Assembly (NCBI GenBank): GCA_045591035.1
Contig: JAZNSG010000046.1
Location: 1-64,000, forward strand
Length of the DNA stretch: 64,000 bases
DNA from: SIG440 sp045591035
GTDB taxonomy: Bacteria; Bacillota; Clostridia; Monoglobales; Monoglobaceae
Direction: 5' to 3'
This document shows positions 16,442 to 25,039 of this stretch, in pieces. The notes under the pieces were generated by a model. The model saw only the letters and a list, made by a program, of their open reading frames with translations, was not told where the DNA came from and made no database searches. Each line of letters begins with the position of its first letter. Within the stretch, counting starts at the first letter, position 1. A program made the translations under genes and the position numbers.

Positions 16442-17818
16442 TTATTTAATTTTTGGAAGACTGGCTGCCGCTACTGACTGCCCAACTCGTCTTGAGTTTT
16501 CGTCGGGGATGTGAAGCTGAATTTTCTTTGAAAGCTCGGGGAACTCAGTATCAAGAACCTCTTGAGCTCGTTCAAGTAGGATGCTTCCGCCCTCACCCGA
16601 AGTAACTCGTCCCATAATGAGGACATGCTTTATATCATAGAATTCGGTGTAAAACGCAATTGCATAGCCAAAATATGCACCAATAGTATCATAAATAGCC
16701 TTTGCTCTTTCGTCACCCTTTTCCATAAGGCCCTGAACAACCTTAAGCTTTTCGGCGGGAGAAAGACTTTCGTCCAGCTCAATACCCGCATAGGGAGCAA
16801 GTTTAATAACTCCGTCCTGTGAGAAGTATTTAACGCCACAACCAAAGTCTCCTGACCATTCATCCACCATTGCATCTTTGCAAAAGTCAACAGGAACAAA
16901 TGCAAGTTCGTTGAGCCATCCGGTTATATTGCCCTGTGGGTCTACATAGCCACCAGCCTCAGAAGTTCCCATTGCAACACCAAGAACTGCGTTATCGTTA
17001 AGGTCCATAGCACCTGCCAGTGCGGTAACATCACCATCATTTGCAACCTCAATCGGAATATCCTTGCCAATTTCTTTTGCAACGTCAAGATACATATTTT
17101 TAACCTTTTTCTCAAAATCCTCGTCGCTTACCTTGAGAAAAAGTGACGCAACCATAATGCGATTGTCCACATAAACACCAGCACTTGAAACGCCGATTGC
17201 ATCAACTCTCGGCATATATGATGCAGCAGTTTTCATAGCTTGAAGAATACCATCATAGTGATAGCTTGGGTCCTCGGTTATTTTAGGGAACCAAACAACC
17301 TCTTCAGAGTACACACTTTCACCATTAACAACGGCACTTACTTTTCTGTCACTTCCGCCGGCATCAAAGCCAATTCTGCAACCATCAAGATGTCTGCCTA
17401 TAGGAGCGGCAGAGGATTTGTCCTCGGGAGCGTCCTCTAGGGGACAAACTATAACCTCAAAGGGCTTTTCGTATACCCTTTCCATAAAATGAACATCAAA
17501 GTCACGAAGTCCGCCGTCGGTGTAGGCGTCTTTTATTTTGTTTCCGATTGTATCGCTTCCGGCAATATAGATTTTGTAACCGCCAGAAACCCACAAAAGG
17601 GATTTTGCCATTCTTTCAACAAAGGCAAAGTTCTCTTCGTCGTGGCCGGTACCATCCGGGAAAACACGGGTTTTGTATGTAACCGTGTAACCTTTATTTC
17701 TTTCAACGGCAATGACTATGTCTTGTCCGTTAATCTTTGTAGCCTCACGCATTTCTCTACACACTAATGAAAGAGGCATAAACTGTGGGTCAAGCTTTGC
17801 AGCGACCTTAAGCTTCAT
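16442..17818 (-). CDS. ROK-like sugar kinase with an extra N-terminal domain
   Basis: 458 residues, about 150 longer than ordinary ROK kinases. The ASKHA core starts near 147: phosphate-1 loop DAGGSDRK at 152-159, a candidate catalytic Asp in EVANDGDVTAL (N260-D261), and adenosine/phosphate-2 loop MGTSEAGG at 283-290. The usual ROK zinc motif (CxCGxxGCxE) is absent; DFGCGVKYF is all that remains. Residues 1-145 form an unrecognised alpha/beta domain. The start overlaps the nagA stop by 11 bases, so a substrate in amino-sugar metabolism (for example GlcNAc) is inferred; phosphorylation has to be assumed from family. Confidence 0.8.
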   Translation of the reverse strand: MKLKVAAKLDPQFMPLSLVCREMREATKINGQDIVIAVERNKGYTVTYKTRVFPDGTGHDEENFAFVERMAKSLLWVSGGYKIYIAGSDTIGNKIKDAYTDGGLRDFDVHFMERVYEKPFEVIVCPLEDAPEDKSSAAPIGRHLDGCRIGFDAGGSDRKVSAVVNGESVYSEEVVWFPKITEDPSYHYDGILQAMKTAASYMPRVDAIGVSSAGVYVDNRIMVASLFLKVSDEDFEKKVKNMYLDVAKEIGKDIPIEVANDGDVTALAGAMDLNDNAVLGVAMGTSEAGGYVDPQGNITGWLNELAFVPVDFCKDAMVDEWSGDFGCGVKYFSQDGVIKLAPYAGIELDESLSPAEKLKVVQGLMEKGDERAKAIYDTIGAYFGYAIAFYTEFYDIKHVLIMGRVTSGEGGSILLERAQEVLDTEFPELSKKIQLHIPDENSRRVGQSVAAASLPKIK

Positions 17819-18950
17819 ATTTAACAGCTCCTTTTATAATTGTTTTCTGAACATTGAATTCTTTGTCACAGATAATAATATCAGCGTCTTTACCAATTTC
17901 CAGTGAACCCTTTTTGTCCTGGACACCAATTGCGGTTGCCGGATTGAGAGAAGCACAGTTAACACATTCCCAAAGGGGAATTTGTGAATTGGTGTATACA
18001 TTCCAGACCCCCTTGTTGAGAGGAAGCACACTTCCGGCAACGGTGCCGTCCTCAAGACGGCAAACAATATCCTGATAAATAATTTTTGTCCCACCCAGGG
18101 TATATTCACCATAAGGTAGACCCCCGGCAGGCAGACAGTCGGTTATGAAGCAGAGCTTTCTGCCCTTAAGCTTCCAGATAATATCATAAAGTGCGGGAAG
18201 CACATGGAAAGTGTCAACAATAAGTTCGCAGCTTATATCAGAATTAAAAGCGGCTGTAACAGCACCGGGGGCACGATGTGCCAGAGGGCTCATAGCGTTG
18301 AAGAGATGCGTTGCATGTTTTACACCGTTTTTTATACCGTTCATAGCAGTCTCATAATCAGTAGAGGTATGTCCCATAGAAACAACAATGTCGGTTTCCT
18401 GGGTTATTCTTCTGATGGCTTCAAAGTCCTTTTCGTCCTCTTCGGGAGCAAGGGTAAGAATTTTTATAATATCAGAATATTCTATAGCAAAATCTGCATC
18501 GGGCTTCAAGATAAACTTGGGGTCCTGAGCACCCTTGAAGGATTGGCTTATGAAAGGTCCCTCCGCATGGCAGCCAAGGATTTCACTACCGTCCCAGGTT
18601 TTGCTTTCTTCTTTCAGCTTTCTCAGGACTTCAAGAGCTTTTTTTATAACAGACATATCCACGGTCATTGTTGTGGGAAGATACCCCGTAACACCGTTTT
18701 GGAGAATGCCTTTTGAGATTGTTCTTATGCTTTCTTCTTCACCGTCGCAGACGTCTTTTTCAAGGTATCCGTGAATGTGCAGGTCAATAAGTCCCGGAGA
18801 AACATAACCGCCCCGGGCGTCAATAATTTCTGTGTTTTCCGGCAGACTGTCCGCCGGAACTATCCCTTCAACAACATTAGAATACAAAAGAGCACTATCT
18901 TCGACGATGCGGTCTTTCAATATAATTTTTCCGTTAATGATTGCCTTCAT
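17808..18950 (-). CDS. nagA: N-acetylglucosamine-6-phosphate deacetylase
   Basis: Removes acetate from GlcNAc-6-phosphate, feeding amino sugars to glycolysis or wall synthesis. About 380 residues, amidohydrolase superfamily. Visible: metal motif DLHIHGY, the metal-ligand Glu in GCHAEGPFIS, the His pair in MGHTSTDYETA and ATHLFNAMSPLAHRAPG, and the catalytic Asp in FITDCLPAGG. The ATG at 18950 was chosen because GAGGA lies about 7 bases upstream and MKAIINGKIILKDR is a normal start. A promoter divergent from the isomerase-like gene lies just upstream. Confidence 0.95.
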   Translation of the reverse strand: MKAIINGKIILKDRIVEDSALLYSNVVEGIVPADSLPENTEIIDARGGYVSPGLIDLHIHGYLEKDVCDGEEESIRTISKGILQNGVTGYLPTTMTVDMSVIKKALEVLRKLKEESKTWDGSEILGCHAEGPFISQSFKGAQDPKFILKPDADFAIEYSDIIKILTLAPEEDEKDFEAIRRITQETDIVVSMGHTSTDYETAMNGIKNGVKHATHLFNAMSPLAHRAPGAVTAAFNSDISCELIVDTFHVLPALYDIIWKLKGRKLCFITDCLPAGGLPYGEYTLGGTKIIYQDIVCRLEDGTVAGSVLPLNKGVWNVYTNSQIPLWECVNCASLNPATAIGVQDKKGSLEIGKDADIIICDKEFNVQKTIIKGAVKYEA

Positions 18951-18999
18951 TATTATATCCTCACTTTCTCTGAATCCGTCAACTTGTTCAATCAAGATA

Positions 19000-19028
19000 A
19001 TTATAACATAATAAGAATTATTTTGCAA
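19000..19028 (-). promoter_or_regulatory. Promoter of nagA-ROK
   Basis: Minus strand: -35 TTGCAA (19023-19028), 17-base spacer, -10 TATAAT (19000-19005). It is back-to-back with the promoter of the isomerase-like gene 38 bases away, so one regulator could control both. Confidence 0.72.
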
Positions 19029-19065
19029 CATAAAAAAATTAAAGTATAATTTAAATAAAAAAGGG

Positions 19066-19094
19066 TTGAAAAGTTAATATTAATGTAGTATGAT
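19066..19094 (+). promoter_or_regulatory. Promoter of the isomerase-like gene
   Basis: -35 TTGAAA (19066-19071), 17-base spacer, -10 TATGAT (19089-19094), about 55 bases before the chosen start at 19149. Confidence 0.68.
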
Positions 19095-19148
19095 GAAAGC
19101 GTTAAAAAGAAAGGTCTTAAAATTTTTACAAAACAAAGGATGATCAAT

Positions 19149-20549
19149 ATGAAATTTAATCTCAAAATCGGACTGGTGCCGCTTCGTCGCGATGTGTCAA
19201 ACGCAAAAACAAGAACCGGAGCATTTCGTGCTTCGTCTGCTGTTGAAAACAAGGAAAAGGTGCTCAAATACATAAAAGAAAACTTTAGTGATGAGATTAC
19301 AGAATTTGTTGATTTGGAATGGCTGAATGATGAAGGGTTGCTTTTTGATAACAATGATGTTGACAGAGTAAAAGAGGCTTTTCTGAGTCAAAAGGTAGAT
19401 GCTATCTTTATTATAAACTGCAATTTTGGTAATGAAGAAGCTGCAGGACAACTTGCATACAAGCTTCAGCTTCCTACTCTTTTGTGGGGACCTCAGGATA
19501 TGGAATTCCCCGAGGATGGTTCAAGATACACAGACAGCCAGTGCGGACTTTTTGCTATCAGCAATCAGCTCAGACGCCTTAATGTTCCCTTCTCTTATAT
19601 CGAAAACTGCCCCGTAGAGGCAGAGGTTTTTGAAGCCGGACTCAAGAAATTCTTCTCGGTTGCCTGTATGGTAAAGAATTTCAGAACTCTCAGAGTTACC
19701 CAGGTGGGAACTCGTCTTAATGCTTTCAAAAGCGTTATGTCAAACGAACTTGAGCTTACCGAGAAATTCGGCATAAACATTTCAACTGTAAACCTTATCG
19801 CTATGGAACAGAAAATGAACCGCATATTGGCGGAAAAAGCTGATGAGCTTAAGGGCGAAGTTGAAAAGATAAAAGGAATGTTTGATGCCTCGGGCAGTGA
19901 CGATGCCGCTCTTACAAATATGGCTGCTTTCATCTATGCATACAAAGAAATTTTTGCAGAAACAAAGGCGGATGTGCTCACTACCGAGTGCTGGTCTGCT
20001 TTCCCGATAGCTTATGGTGTTACCCCTTGTCTTGCAATGAGCCTTCTGGCGGATGAAGGATATATGGTAGTTTGTGAATCGGATATTTGCGGAGCAATCA
20101 CTCAGGCTATCTTGACCTGTGCAACCCGTGGCAAGGGTACACCCTTGTTCGGCGAATTTACCGTACGCAATCCCATCAACAAAAACTCTGAGCTTCTCTG
20201 GCATTGCGGTCCCTTCCCCTATTCAATGAAGAAAGAGGGCGAAAAGGCTGCTATCGTTGGCGGAAGAGTTGCTTTTCGTGCTAAAGACGGTGACTACACT
20301 CTTGCCAGATTCCAGGGCGACAAAGGAAACTACACCCTTCTTGGCGGCGAGTTCCATACAACAGAGGGCCCGGCAACAGGCGGTACATACCTTTGGGGTG
20401 AATTTGAAGATTGGCCACGACTTGAGAGAAAACTCATCGAAGGTCCATATATTCACCATATGAGTGAGCTTTTCGGTTGCTATGAGGATGAACTGAGAGA
20501 ATTTTGCAAATATGTTCCCGAATTGACCTTTGATGATATGAATGCATAA
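19149..20549 (+). CDS. L-fucose/L-arabinose isomerase family protein
   Basis: About 466 residues. The N-terminal half is a Rossmann-like region (KIGLVPLRRDV, VDAIFIINCNFGNEEAA, PTLLWGPQDM). The C-terminal half carries the conserved metal-site type segments ECWSAFPIAYGVTPCLAMSLLADEG, CESDICGAIT and GGEFHTTEGP. It belongs to the L-fucose isomerase-related superfamily, but the sugar cannot be assigned. The start at 19149 has AAGGA eight bases upstream; an ATG three codons earlier overlaps that site. It is divergent from nagA, which hints at use of host or wall sugars. Confidence 0.86.
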   Translation: MKFNLKIGLVPLRRDVSNAKTRTGAFRASSAVENKEKVLKYIKENFSDEITEFVDLEWLNDEGLLFDNNDVDRVKEAFLSQKVDAIFIINCNFGNEEAAGQLAYKLQLPTLLWGPQDMEFPEDGSRYTDSQCGLFAISNQLRRLNVPFSYIENCPVEAEVFEAGLKKFFSVACMVKNFRTLRVTQVGTRLNAFKSVMSNELELTEKFGINISTVNLIAMEQKMNRILAEKADELKGEVEKIKGMFDASGSDDAALTNMAAFIYAYKEIFAETKADVLTTECWSAFPIAYGVTPCLAMSLLADEGYMVVCESDICGAITQAILTCATRGKGTPLFGEFTVRNPINKNSELLWHCGPFPYSMKKEGEKAAIVGGRVAFRAKDGDYTLARFQGDKGNYTLLGGEFHTTEGPATGGTYLWGEFEDWPRLERKLIEGPYIHHMSELFGCYEDELREFCKYVPELTFDDMNA

Positions 20550-20568
20550 TCTCTTTAAAAAGAAAATA

Positions 20569-20646
20569 AATACCACCCACATTTTTGATATGCACCCCAA
20601 AAGTTAGACACTTTTGGAGGTGCATATCAAAGATGCGGGTGGTATT
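20569..20646. terminator. Large two-part hairpin between converging genes; core resembles IS3-type ends
   Basis: Outer stem AATACCACCC/GGGTGGTATT (20569-20578 with 20637-20646), inner stem GATATGCACC/GGTGCATATC (20587-20596 with 20619-20628), then CCAAAAG/CTTTTGG around a TTAGACA loop. T- and A-rich flanks let it serve as a bidirectional terminator for the isomerase-like gene and murC. The inner segment reading TGCACCCCAAAAGTTAGACA resembles terminal repeats of IS3-family elements. Confidence 0.75.
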
Positions 20647-20666
20647 TTGTGTTTGTGGATAAAAAT

Positions 20667-22055
20667 CTAAATACCCTCAACCAGGCGAGTGCCTATTTTA
20701 TATACATCTCCGGCGCCCATGGTAATAATGAGGTCACCGGGCTTTGTGTTTTCCTTTACATATTTGATTATAGAATCAAAGTTATTGAGGTAAATTCCGT
20801 TTTCTATGAGATATGCCAGGTCGCAGGAATGGATGCTGCCATCATATTTTTCCCGTGCGGGGAATATATCTGCGATGATAACTTTGTCCGCCAAAGACAG
20901 TGCCTCGGCAAATTCATTAAGAAACGCCTTGGTCCGTGAATAGGTGTGAGGCTGGAAGATGCACCACAGATTGCCCCCTGTAAGGCTTTTTGCAGAGTTT
21001 AGGGTGCATTCTATTTCGGTGGGATGATGTGCATAGTCATCCACTACTGTGCATCCGTCAACTTCTCCCAATTTTTCAAAACGACGCTTTGTTCCGCCAA
21101 ACGCTTCTAAGCCGCGTTTTATTGTATCTTTGTCGATTCCCATTTCATAAGCTACAGCAAAAGCGCCAAGTGCATTTTGTACATTGTGGTTACCGTGGAC
21201 GCTAAGCTCTATCTTTGTTGCAAACTCTCCGCAAACAAATACGTCAAATTCTGTCTTCCCTTGACTGTTTAAGTGGATGTTTTCACCAAAATACTTGTTA
21301 TTTCTACCAATTATGCTATATGAGATCACTTTGTTTTGGATGTTTTGCACAACTTCCATGGCATGTTTATCGTCAGAACATACAATAATGCAACCATCGG
21401 GTGAATTTAGTCTTGCAAAACTTCTAAAAGCTGATATAATATGAGATATATCGGTGAAATAATCCATATGGTCTTCTTCCACATTGGTTATTACTGAAAT
21501 AAAGGGGTGAAAATGCAGAAAGCTTTCTACATATTCACAGGCCTCAAAAATCAGATGGTCCCCTTCCCCGATTTTGTAGTTTCCGCCGATTTGAGAAAGT
21601 TCGCCACCTACCAATATTGTAGGGTCTAATGCGGCCTCCAGAAAAATCAGCGACAGCATTGATGTTGTTGTGGTTTTTCCGTGCGTTCCGGCAACGGCAA
21701 TGGGGTATTTATACTTAAGCATAAGCTGTCCAAGCAATTCTGCCCTCTCCATTGTGGGTATGTCAAGGGCCCGGGCTTTTACCAGTTCGGGGTTATCCTG
21801 CGGGATTGCAGCGGTATAGCAAACCAAATCCGCACCGGACACGTTTTCACCGTCGTGAACGAGGGAAACCTTTATTCCCGCAGAGACCAGGCGCTTTGTG
21901 ATTTCGGTTTCGGTTCTGTCTGAGCCGCTTACCTGAAAACCGAAGAATTTGAGCATATGTGCCAAAGCACTCATGCTGATCCCACCAATTCCCACCATAT
22001 GAATATGGGCATTTTCGGGAATGTCGGAAAGTCTTATATTTTTCAATCTTTTCAT
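20667..22055 (-). CDS. murC: UDP-N-acetylmuramate--L-alanine ligase
   Basis: Adds the first amino acid of the peptidoglycan stem peptide using ATP, in the cytoplasm. 462 residues. The Rossmann domain has HMVGIGGISMSALAHML near 20-36, the ATP-binding P-loop VAGTHGKTTTTSML near 118-131, the Mur ligase central domain has ITNVEEDHMDYF, and DDYAHHPTEI opens the C-terminal domain. The ATG at 22055 abuts AGGAG with no spacing, so translation may actually begin at TTG 22046, nine bases from that site. It stands alone, away from the dcw cluster. Confidence 0.96.
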   Translation of the reverse strand: MKRLKNIRLSDIPENAHIHMVGIGGISMSALAHMLKFFGFQVSGSDRTETEITKRLVSAGIKVSLVHDGENVSGADLVCYTAAIPQDNPELVKARALDIPTMERAELLGQLMLKYKYPIAVAGTHGKTTTTSMLSLIFLEAALDPTILVGGELSQIGGNYKIGEGDHLIFEACEYVESFLHFHPFISVITNVEEDHMDYFTDISHIISAFRSFARLNSPDGCIIVCSDDKHAMEVVQNIQNKVISYSIIGRNNKYFGENIHLNSQGKTEFDVFVCGEFATKIELSVHGNHNVQNALGAFAVAYEMGIDKDTIKRGLEAFGGTKRRFEKLGEVDGCTVVDDYAHHPTEIECTLNSAKSLTGGNLWCIFQPHTYSRTKAFLNEFAEALSLADKVIIADIFPAREKYDGSIHSCDLAYLIENGIYLNNFDSIIKYVKENTKPGDLIITMGAGDVYKIGTRLVEGI

Positions 22056-22354
22056 CTCCTTGGGATACTTTTCTATATGCAGTACAATTCATTCATCGTC
22101 TAACACATTTTTACTGTACTTCATTATTTTACTACATTTTTAAAAATATATCAATACAAGATTTTATTATTTTTAGAATCATTTTATTACAGGCGTGGCA
22201 AAATGCTTATGTGGCTTTTAGCGTGGCTGATTTTTGTGTGTAAAAGGCTGTTTAGTTTTGACGGGCAGTAAATAAAGTATTTGGAATAAAATCAGTATGA
22301 TTTTATCATATAAAAAAGTTGGGCGATTGCTCGATAGAAGGCGGTGCAACCATT
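22056..22354. other. Intergenic region between divergent murC and spoVG
   Basis: About 300 AT-rich bases without a supportable gene. It contains a 9-bp inverted repeat, ATAAAATCA/TGATTTTAT (22286-22306), about 50 bases before spoVG, which could be a regulator site. I could not pick a convincing -10/-35 or sigma-H promoter. Confidence 0.5.
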
Positions 22355-22630
22355 ATGGAAATCACAGACATTAAGGTTAGAAAAATTAATGCAGAAGGCA
22401 GAATGAAGGCTGTTGTTTCAGTCACATTTGATGACGCTTTTGTCGTTCACGACATAAAGGTTATTGAAGGGCAGGAAAAGCTCTTCATTGCTATGCCAAG
22501 CAGAAAAACACCTGACGGAGAGTTTAAGGATATTGCTCATCCCATAAACGCAGAAATGCGAGAGAGTCTTCAGAACTTAATTCTCGCAAAGTATGAAGAA
22601 TCCTTGTCTGAGTTTGCAGTTGAGGACTAA
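22355..22630 (+). CDS. spoVG: SpoVG, septation and sporulation RNA/DNA-binding regulator
   Basis: 91 residues, close to the 85-100 typical of the family. It begins MEITDIKVRKINAEGRMKAVVSVTFDDAFVVHDIKV and contains the hallmark IAMPSRKTPDGEFKDIAHPIN at about 48-68. SpoVG is a small regulator that binds RNA and DNA and affects septation, spore cortex formation and virulence in Firmicutes. The ATG at 22355 was chosen over an upstream start because of the GGCGGTG element eight bases before it and the exact family N-terminus. Monocistronic with a strong terminator. Confidence 0.96.
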   Translation: MEITDIKVRKINAEGRMKAVVSVTFDDAFVVHDIKVIEGQEKLFIAMPSRKTPDGEFKDIAHPINAEMRESLQNLILAKYEESLSEFAVED

Positions 22631-22670
22631 TTTTTCTTGAGACAGAAAATAAAATTTTATCAATAATGCA

Positions 22671-22708
22671 ACAACAAAACGCATACCTTTTGGTATGCGT
22701 TTTGTTGT
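22671..22708. terminator. Bidirectional terminator between spoVG and the GT-CsaB gene
   Basis: A 17-bp perfect stem (22671-22687 with 22692-22708) around a TTTT loop, with T-runs in both directions. It separates two converging genes. Confidence 0.92.
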
Positions 22709-22718
22709 GTTTATCATA

Positions 22719-25016
22719 TTATCTTGAAGCAGTTTTTATAAGTTCAATTGCTGTATTTATGTTTTCTTCAGCCAGAATCTCAAGCCCTTTCTCTTTTTCT
22801 AAAAGCTCTGCCCTGAGATTTGTGCGGTTTTCCAATATTTCATCAGCAAATGAACACAATTTTTCCACGTCAATGTTCTCAACCTTTATTTTGTATTTCA
22901 TTTGGAGTGTTTCCATAAAAGATGCGACTTTCGGGTCATAATCCAGGGCGATTGAAGGAACACCGGCCTTTACAGCATAAACGAGGCTGTGGAATCTCAT
23001 ACCAAGAACAAATTCTGCCCGTGCAATTATCCCCATAAGAATATCATGGTGGTAACTGTTTCTGCAAACCCCGTGGGGGAATGAAAGGCGAACATCTATG
23101 TCTTCGGAAATATCCCTGTCGAACTTACTCTGCATGGGAACTATAAATGGAACAATGTTGTATTTTGAAAAAACATAATTCGAAAATTCAGCAATCTTGC
23201 GTTCAATATGGCGGTCGCTTGAATTCCAATCCCGAACAGTTATCACAAAGAACTTCTGGCCAGGCTCTATTCCGGCACGGGCAATGACCTCGTCAATGTG
23301 GTTTCCCTCGGGAATATCAACAGTGAAAACAGGGTCCGCGGTGACACGGGCAGAAACATCTCGCCCTGCTATCCGTTTAAGCTCTCTCAAAGACGAACTC
23401 TCGCGAAGAGTTATCGCATCGATATATTTGATATTGTTTTTCACACGCTTAATGTTTTTTTTCTTTGTTATGGGACCAATTCCGTTTGCAAAAACCATAA
23501 CCTTTGCCCCGGCCTTTTTTGCCATTCGTATAATCATAAGATAATAGTACAAAGATTTTGTGCTGGTTATATCCTGCAAAAGGCTTCCGCCGCCGCTTAT
23601 AAGAAGCTTTGTGCGTTTAAGCATCTGCTTGATTACAAAAAAGTCAAAGCGGTCTGCTGTATCCACACTGTAAAGGCGGGCTGTTTCTTCCGGATTTTTG
23701 GAAAGAACCATTATTTTTATGTTGGGGCACCTTTCTCTTAATGAAGAAATTATAGCCGATAAAATGGAATCGTCACCATTGTTTCCGAATCCATAATATC
23801 CTGAAAGCATAACATCAATATCACGACGACTGTTTCCCTGAAGAAGGTATTTTTCAATGCCCGGGAATTCCTTTTGATCATCAACCTCGCCAATGAGACT
23901 TCCCTTAATAACGGATATATACATTTTGAGAGCATCAGCTGCCATTGTGTCAACTGAATAGTATTTCATAACAGTGTCAAAGGAATATTCGCCAAGAGCT
24001 TTCTGATTTGCTGATTTGTCATCTTCAAGAATACTCAAAATATCATCACGAAGCTTTTGCGCAGTGGTTTCACCGCAGCCACGACAACAGAAGTTCGTGT
24101 CAATGGCAACCCGAAGCTTGCTTTCGTCAAATATTCCGATATATCCCTCGTTTCCTGCAATAATAGCAGGTTTTTTTGCCGCCATTGCCTCAAGAGCTGC
24201 ACGGCTGACGCCAACAAACACATCACAAGATGCAACAAACTTGTTTATATCAATGCGAGGACCGGTTGTGATAAGGATATTTGCTCCCAGTCGTTTGTTC
24301 ATAGACTCGGCCTCGGTTTTAATTGCCTTAAAATCATTTCCGCCGCCCACTATAACAACCTCAAGCTCAGGGATTTTGTTATAAAGGTCAGGAACTGCCT
24401 CGATGAGTTTGTGTGCAGCGAAGCTTCGGTCTGTGTCCATACGACTGACATAAACAATTCGCTTTTTGCCAAAGCCGAAAGAAAACTCTTTTGCTATATC
24501 AGAAAAATCAATATCGGGTGAGAATTTATTCGTATCAACTCCGTTTATTGTGGTCAGGATGTTTTCGTCGGGGATTCCATAATTGCAGATAAGGTAATCC
24601 TTTATGTCGTCACTTACTGCAAGAGAACGCTCACCCCAATTAGAAAGAAGATTAAAGGGAAAAGCGGTTTTAAAAACCCAGTGAGCTGTTGTCACAAAAC
24701 GATATTTATACTTCTTTTGAAGAAGTCCGCATAAAAATCCCGGGATTCTGGCGTGAGCATGAATAATATCTATGCTGTTTTCGTCGATAATCCTTTTCAA
24801 AGACTTATAAGCCTTGTGCATAGAAAAAATGGATTTGCGGTTCAGAGCAACCTTGAAATGGGGGATACCGGCATCCTCGAGCTCTTTTACATATGAACCG
24901 CCATTTGAGGCAATAAAGACCTCAACACCGCGCTTTTTTAATGCCTTTGAAAGCTCAACGATGTGGGTTTCTGCACCGCCTATATCAAGTTGCATTGTCG
25001 CCATTAAAATTCTCAT
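22719..25016 (-). CDS. csaB: Fusion of GT4 glycosyltransferase and CsaB-type polysaccharide pyruvyl transferase
   Basis: 765 residues. Residues 1-~370 are a GT-B glycosyltransferase of the GT4 type: GGAETHIVELSKAL, IIHAHARIPG, YVSRMD near 189-194 and E276 in RAALEAMAAKKPAIIAGNEG, with an unusual Cys cluster CCRGCG near 310-315. Residues ~399-765 are a complete CsaB domain: MLSGYYGFGNNGDDSIL (403-419), ISGGGSLLQD, GMRFHSLVYAVKAGVPSIALDYDPKV. CsaB transfers pyruvate from PEP to the secondary wall polymer that holds SLH proteins. It starts 24 bases after the LCP gene. The sugar substrate of the GT half is unknown. Confidence 0.92.
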   Translation of the reverse strand: MRILMATMQLDIGGAETHIVELSKALKKRGVEVFIASNGGSYVKELEDAGIPHFKVALNRKSIFSMHKAYKSLKRIIDENSIDIIHAHARIPGFLCGLLQKKYKYRFVTTAHWVFKTAFPFNLLSNWGERSLAVSDDIKDYLICNYGIPDENILTTINGVDTNKFSPDIDFSDIAKEFSFGFGKKRIVYVSRMDTDRSFAAHKLIEAVPDLYNKIPELEVVIVGGGNDFKAIKTEAESMNKRLGANILITTGPRIDINKFVASCDVFVGVSRAALEAMAAKKPAIIAGNEGYIGIFDESKLRVAIDTNFCCRGCGETTAQKLRDDILSILEDDKSANQKALGEYSFDTVMKYYSVDTMAADALKMYISVIKGSLIGEVDDQKEFPGIEKYLLQGNSRRDIDVMLSGYYGFGNNGDDSILSAIISSLRERCPNIKIMVLSKNPEETARLYSVDTADRFDFFVIKQMLKRTKLLISGGGSLLQDITSTKSLYYYLMIIRMAKKAGAKVMVFANGIGPITKKKNIKRVKNNIKYIDAITLRESSSLRELKRIAGRDVSARVTADPVFTVDIPEGNHIDEVIARAGIEPGQKFFVITVRDWNSSDRHIERKIAEFSNYVFSKYNIVPFIVPMQSKFDRDISEDIDVRLSFPHGVCRNSYHHDILMGIIARAEFVLGMRFHSLVYAVKAGVPSIALDYDPKVASFMETLQMKYKIKVENIDVEKLCSFADEILENRTNLRAELLEKEKGLEILAEENINTAIELIKTASR

Positions 25017-25039
25017 TTTGTATTATCCCTTCGTCTTGG

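Noticed and set aside
18204..18716. Open frame antisense to nagA
   Set aside because: Opposes metal-site residues of nagA; no SD and no similarity to known families.
22257..22306. Promoter for spoVG starting at TTGACG
   Set aside because: No -10 hexamer lies at a workable distance; only the inverted repeat is certain.
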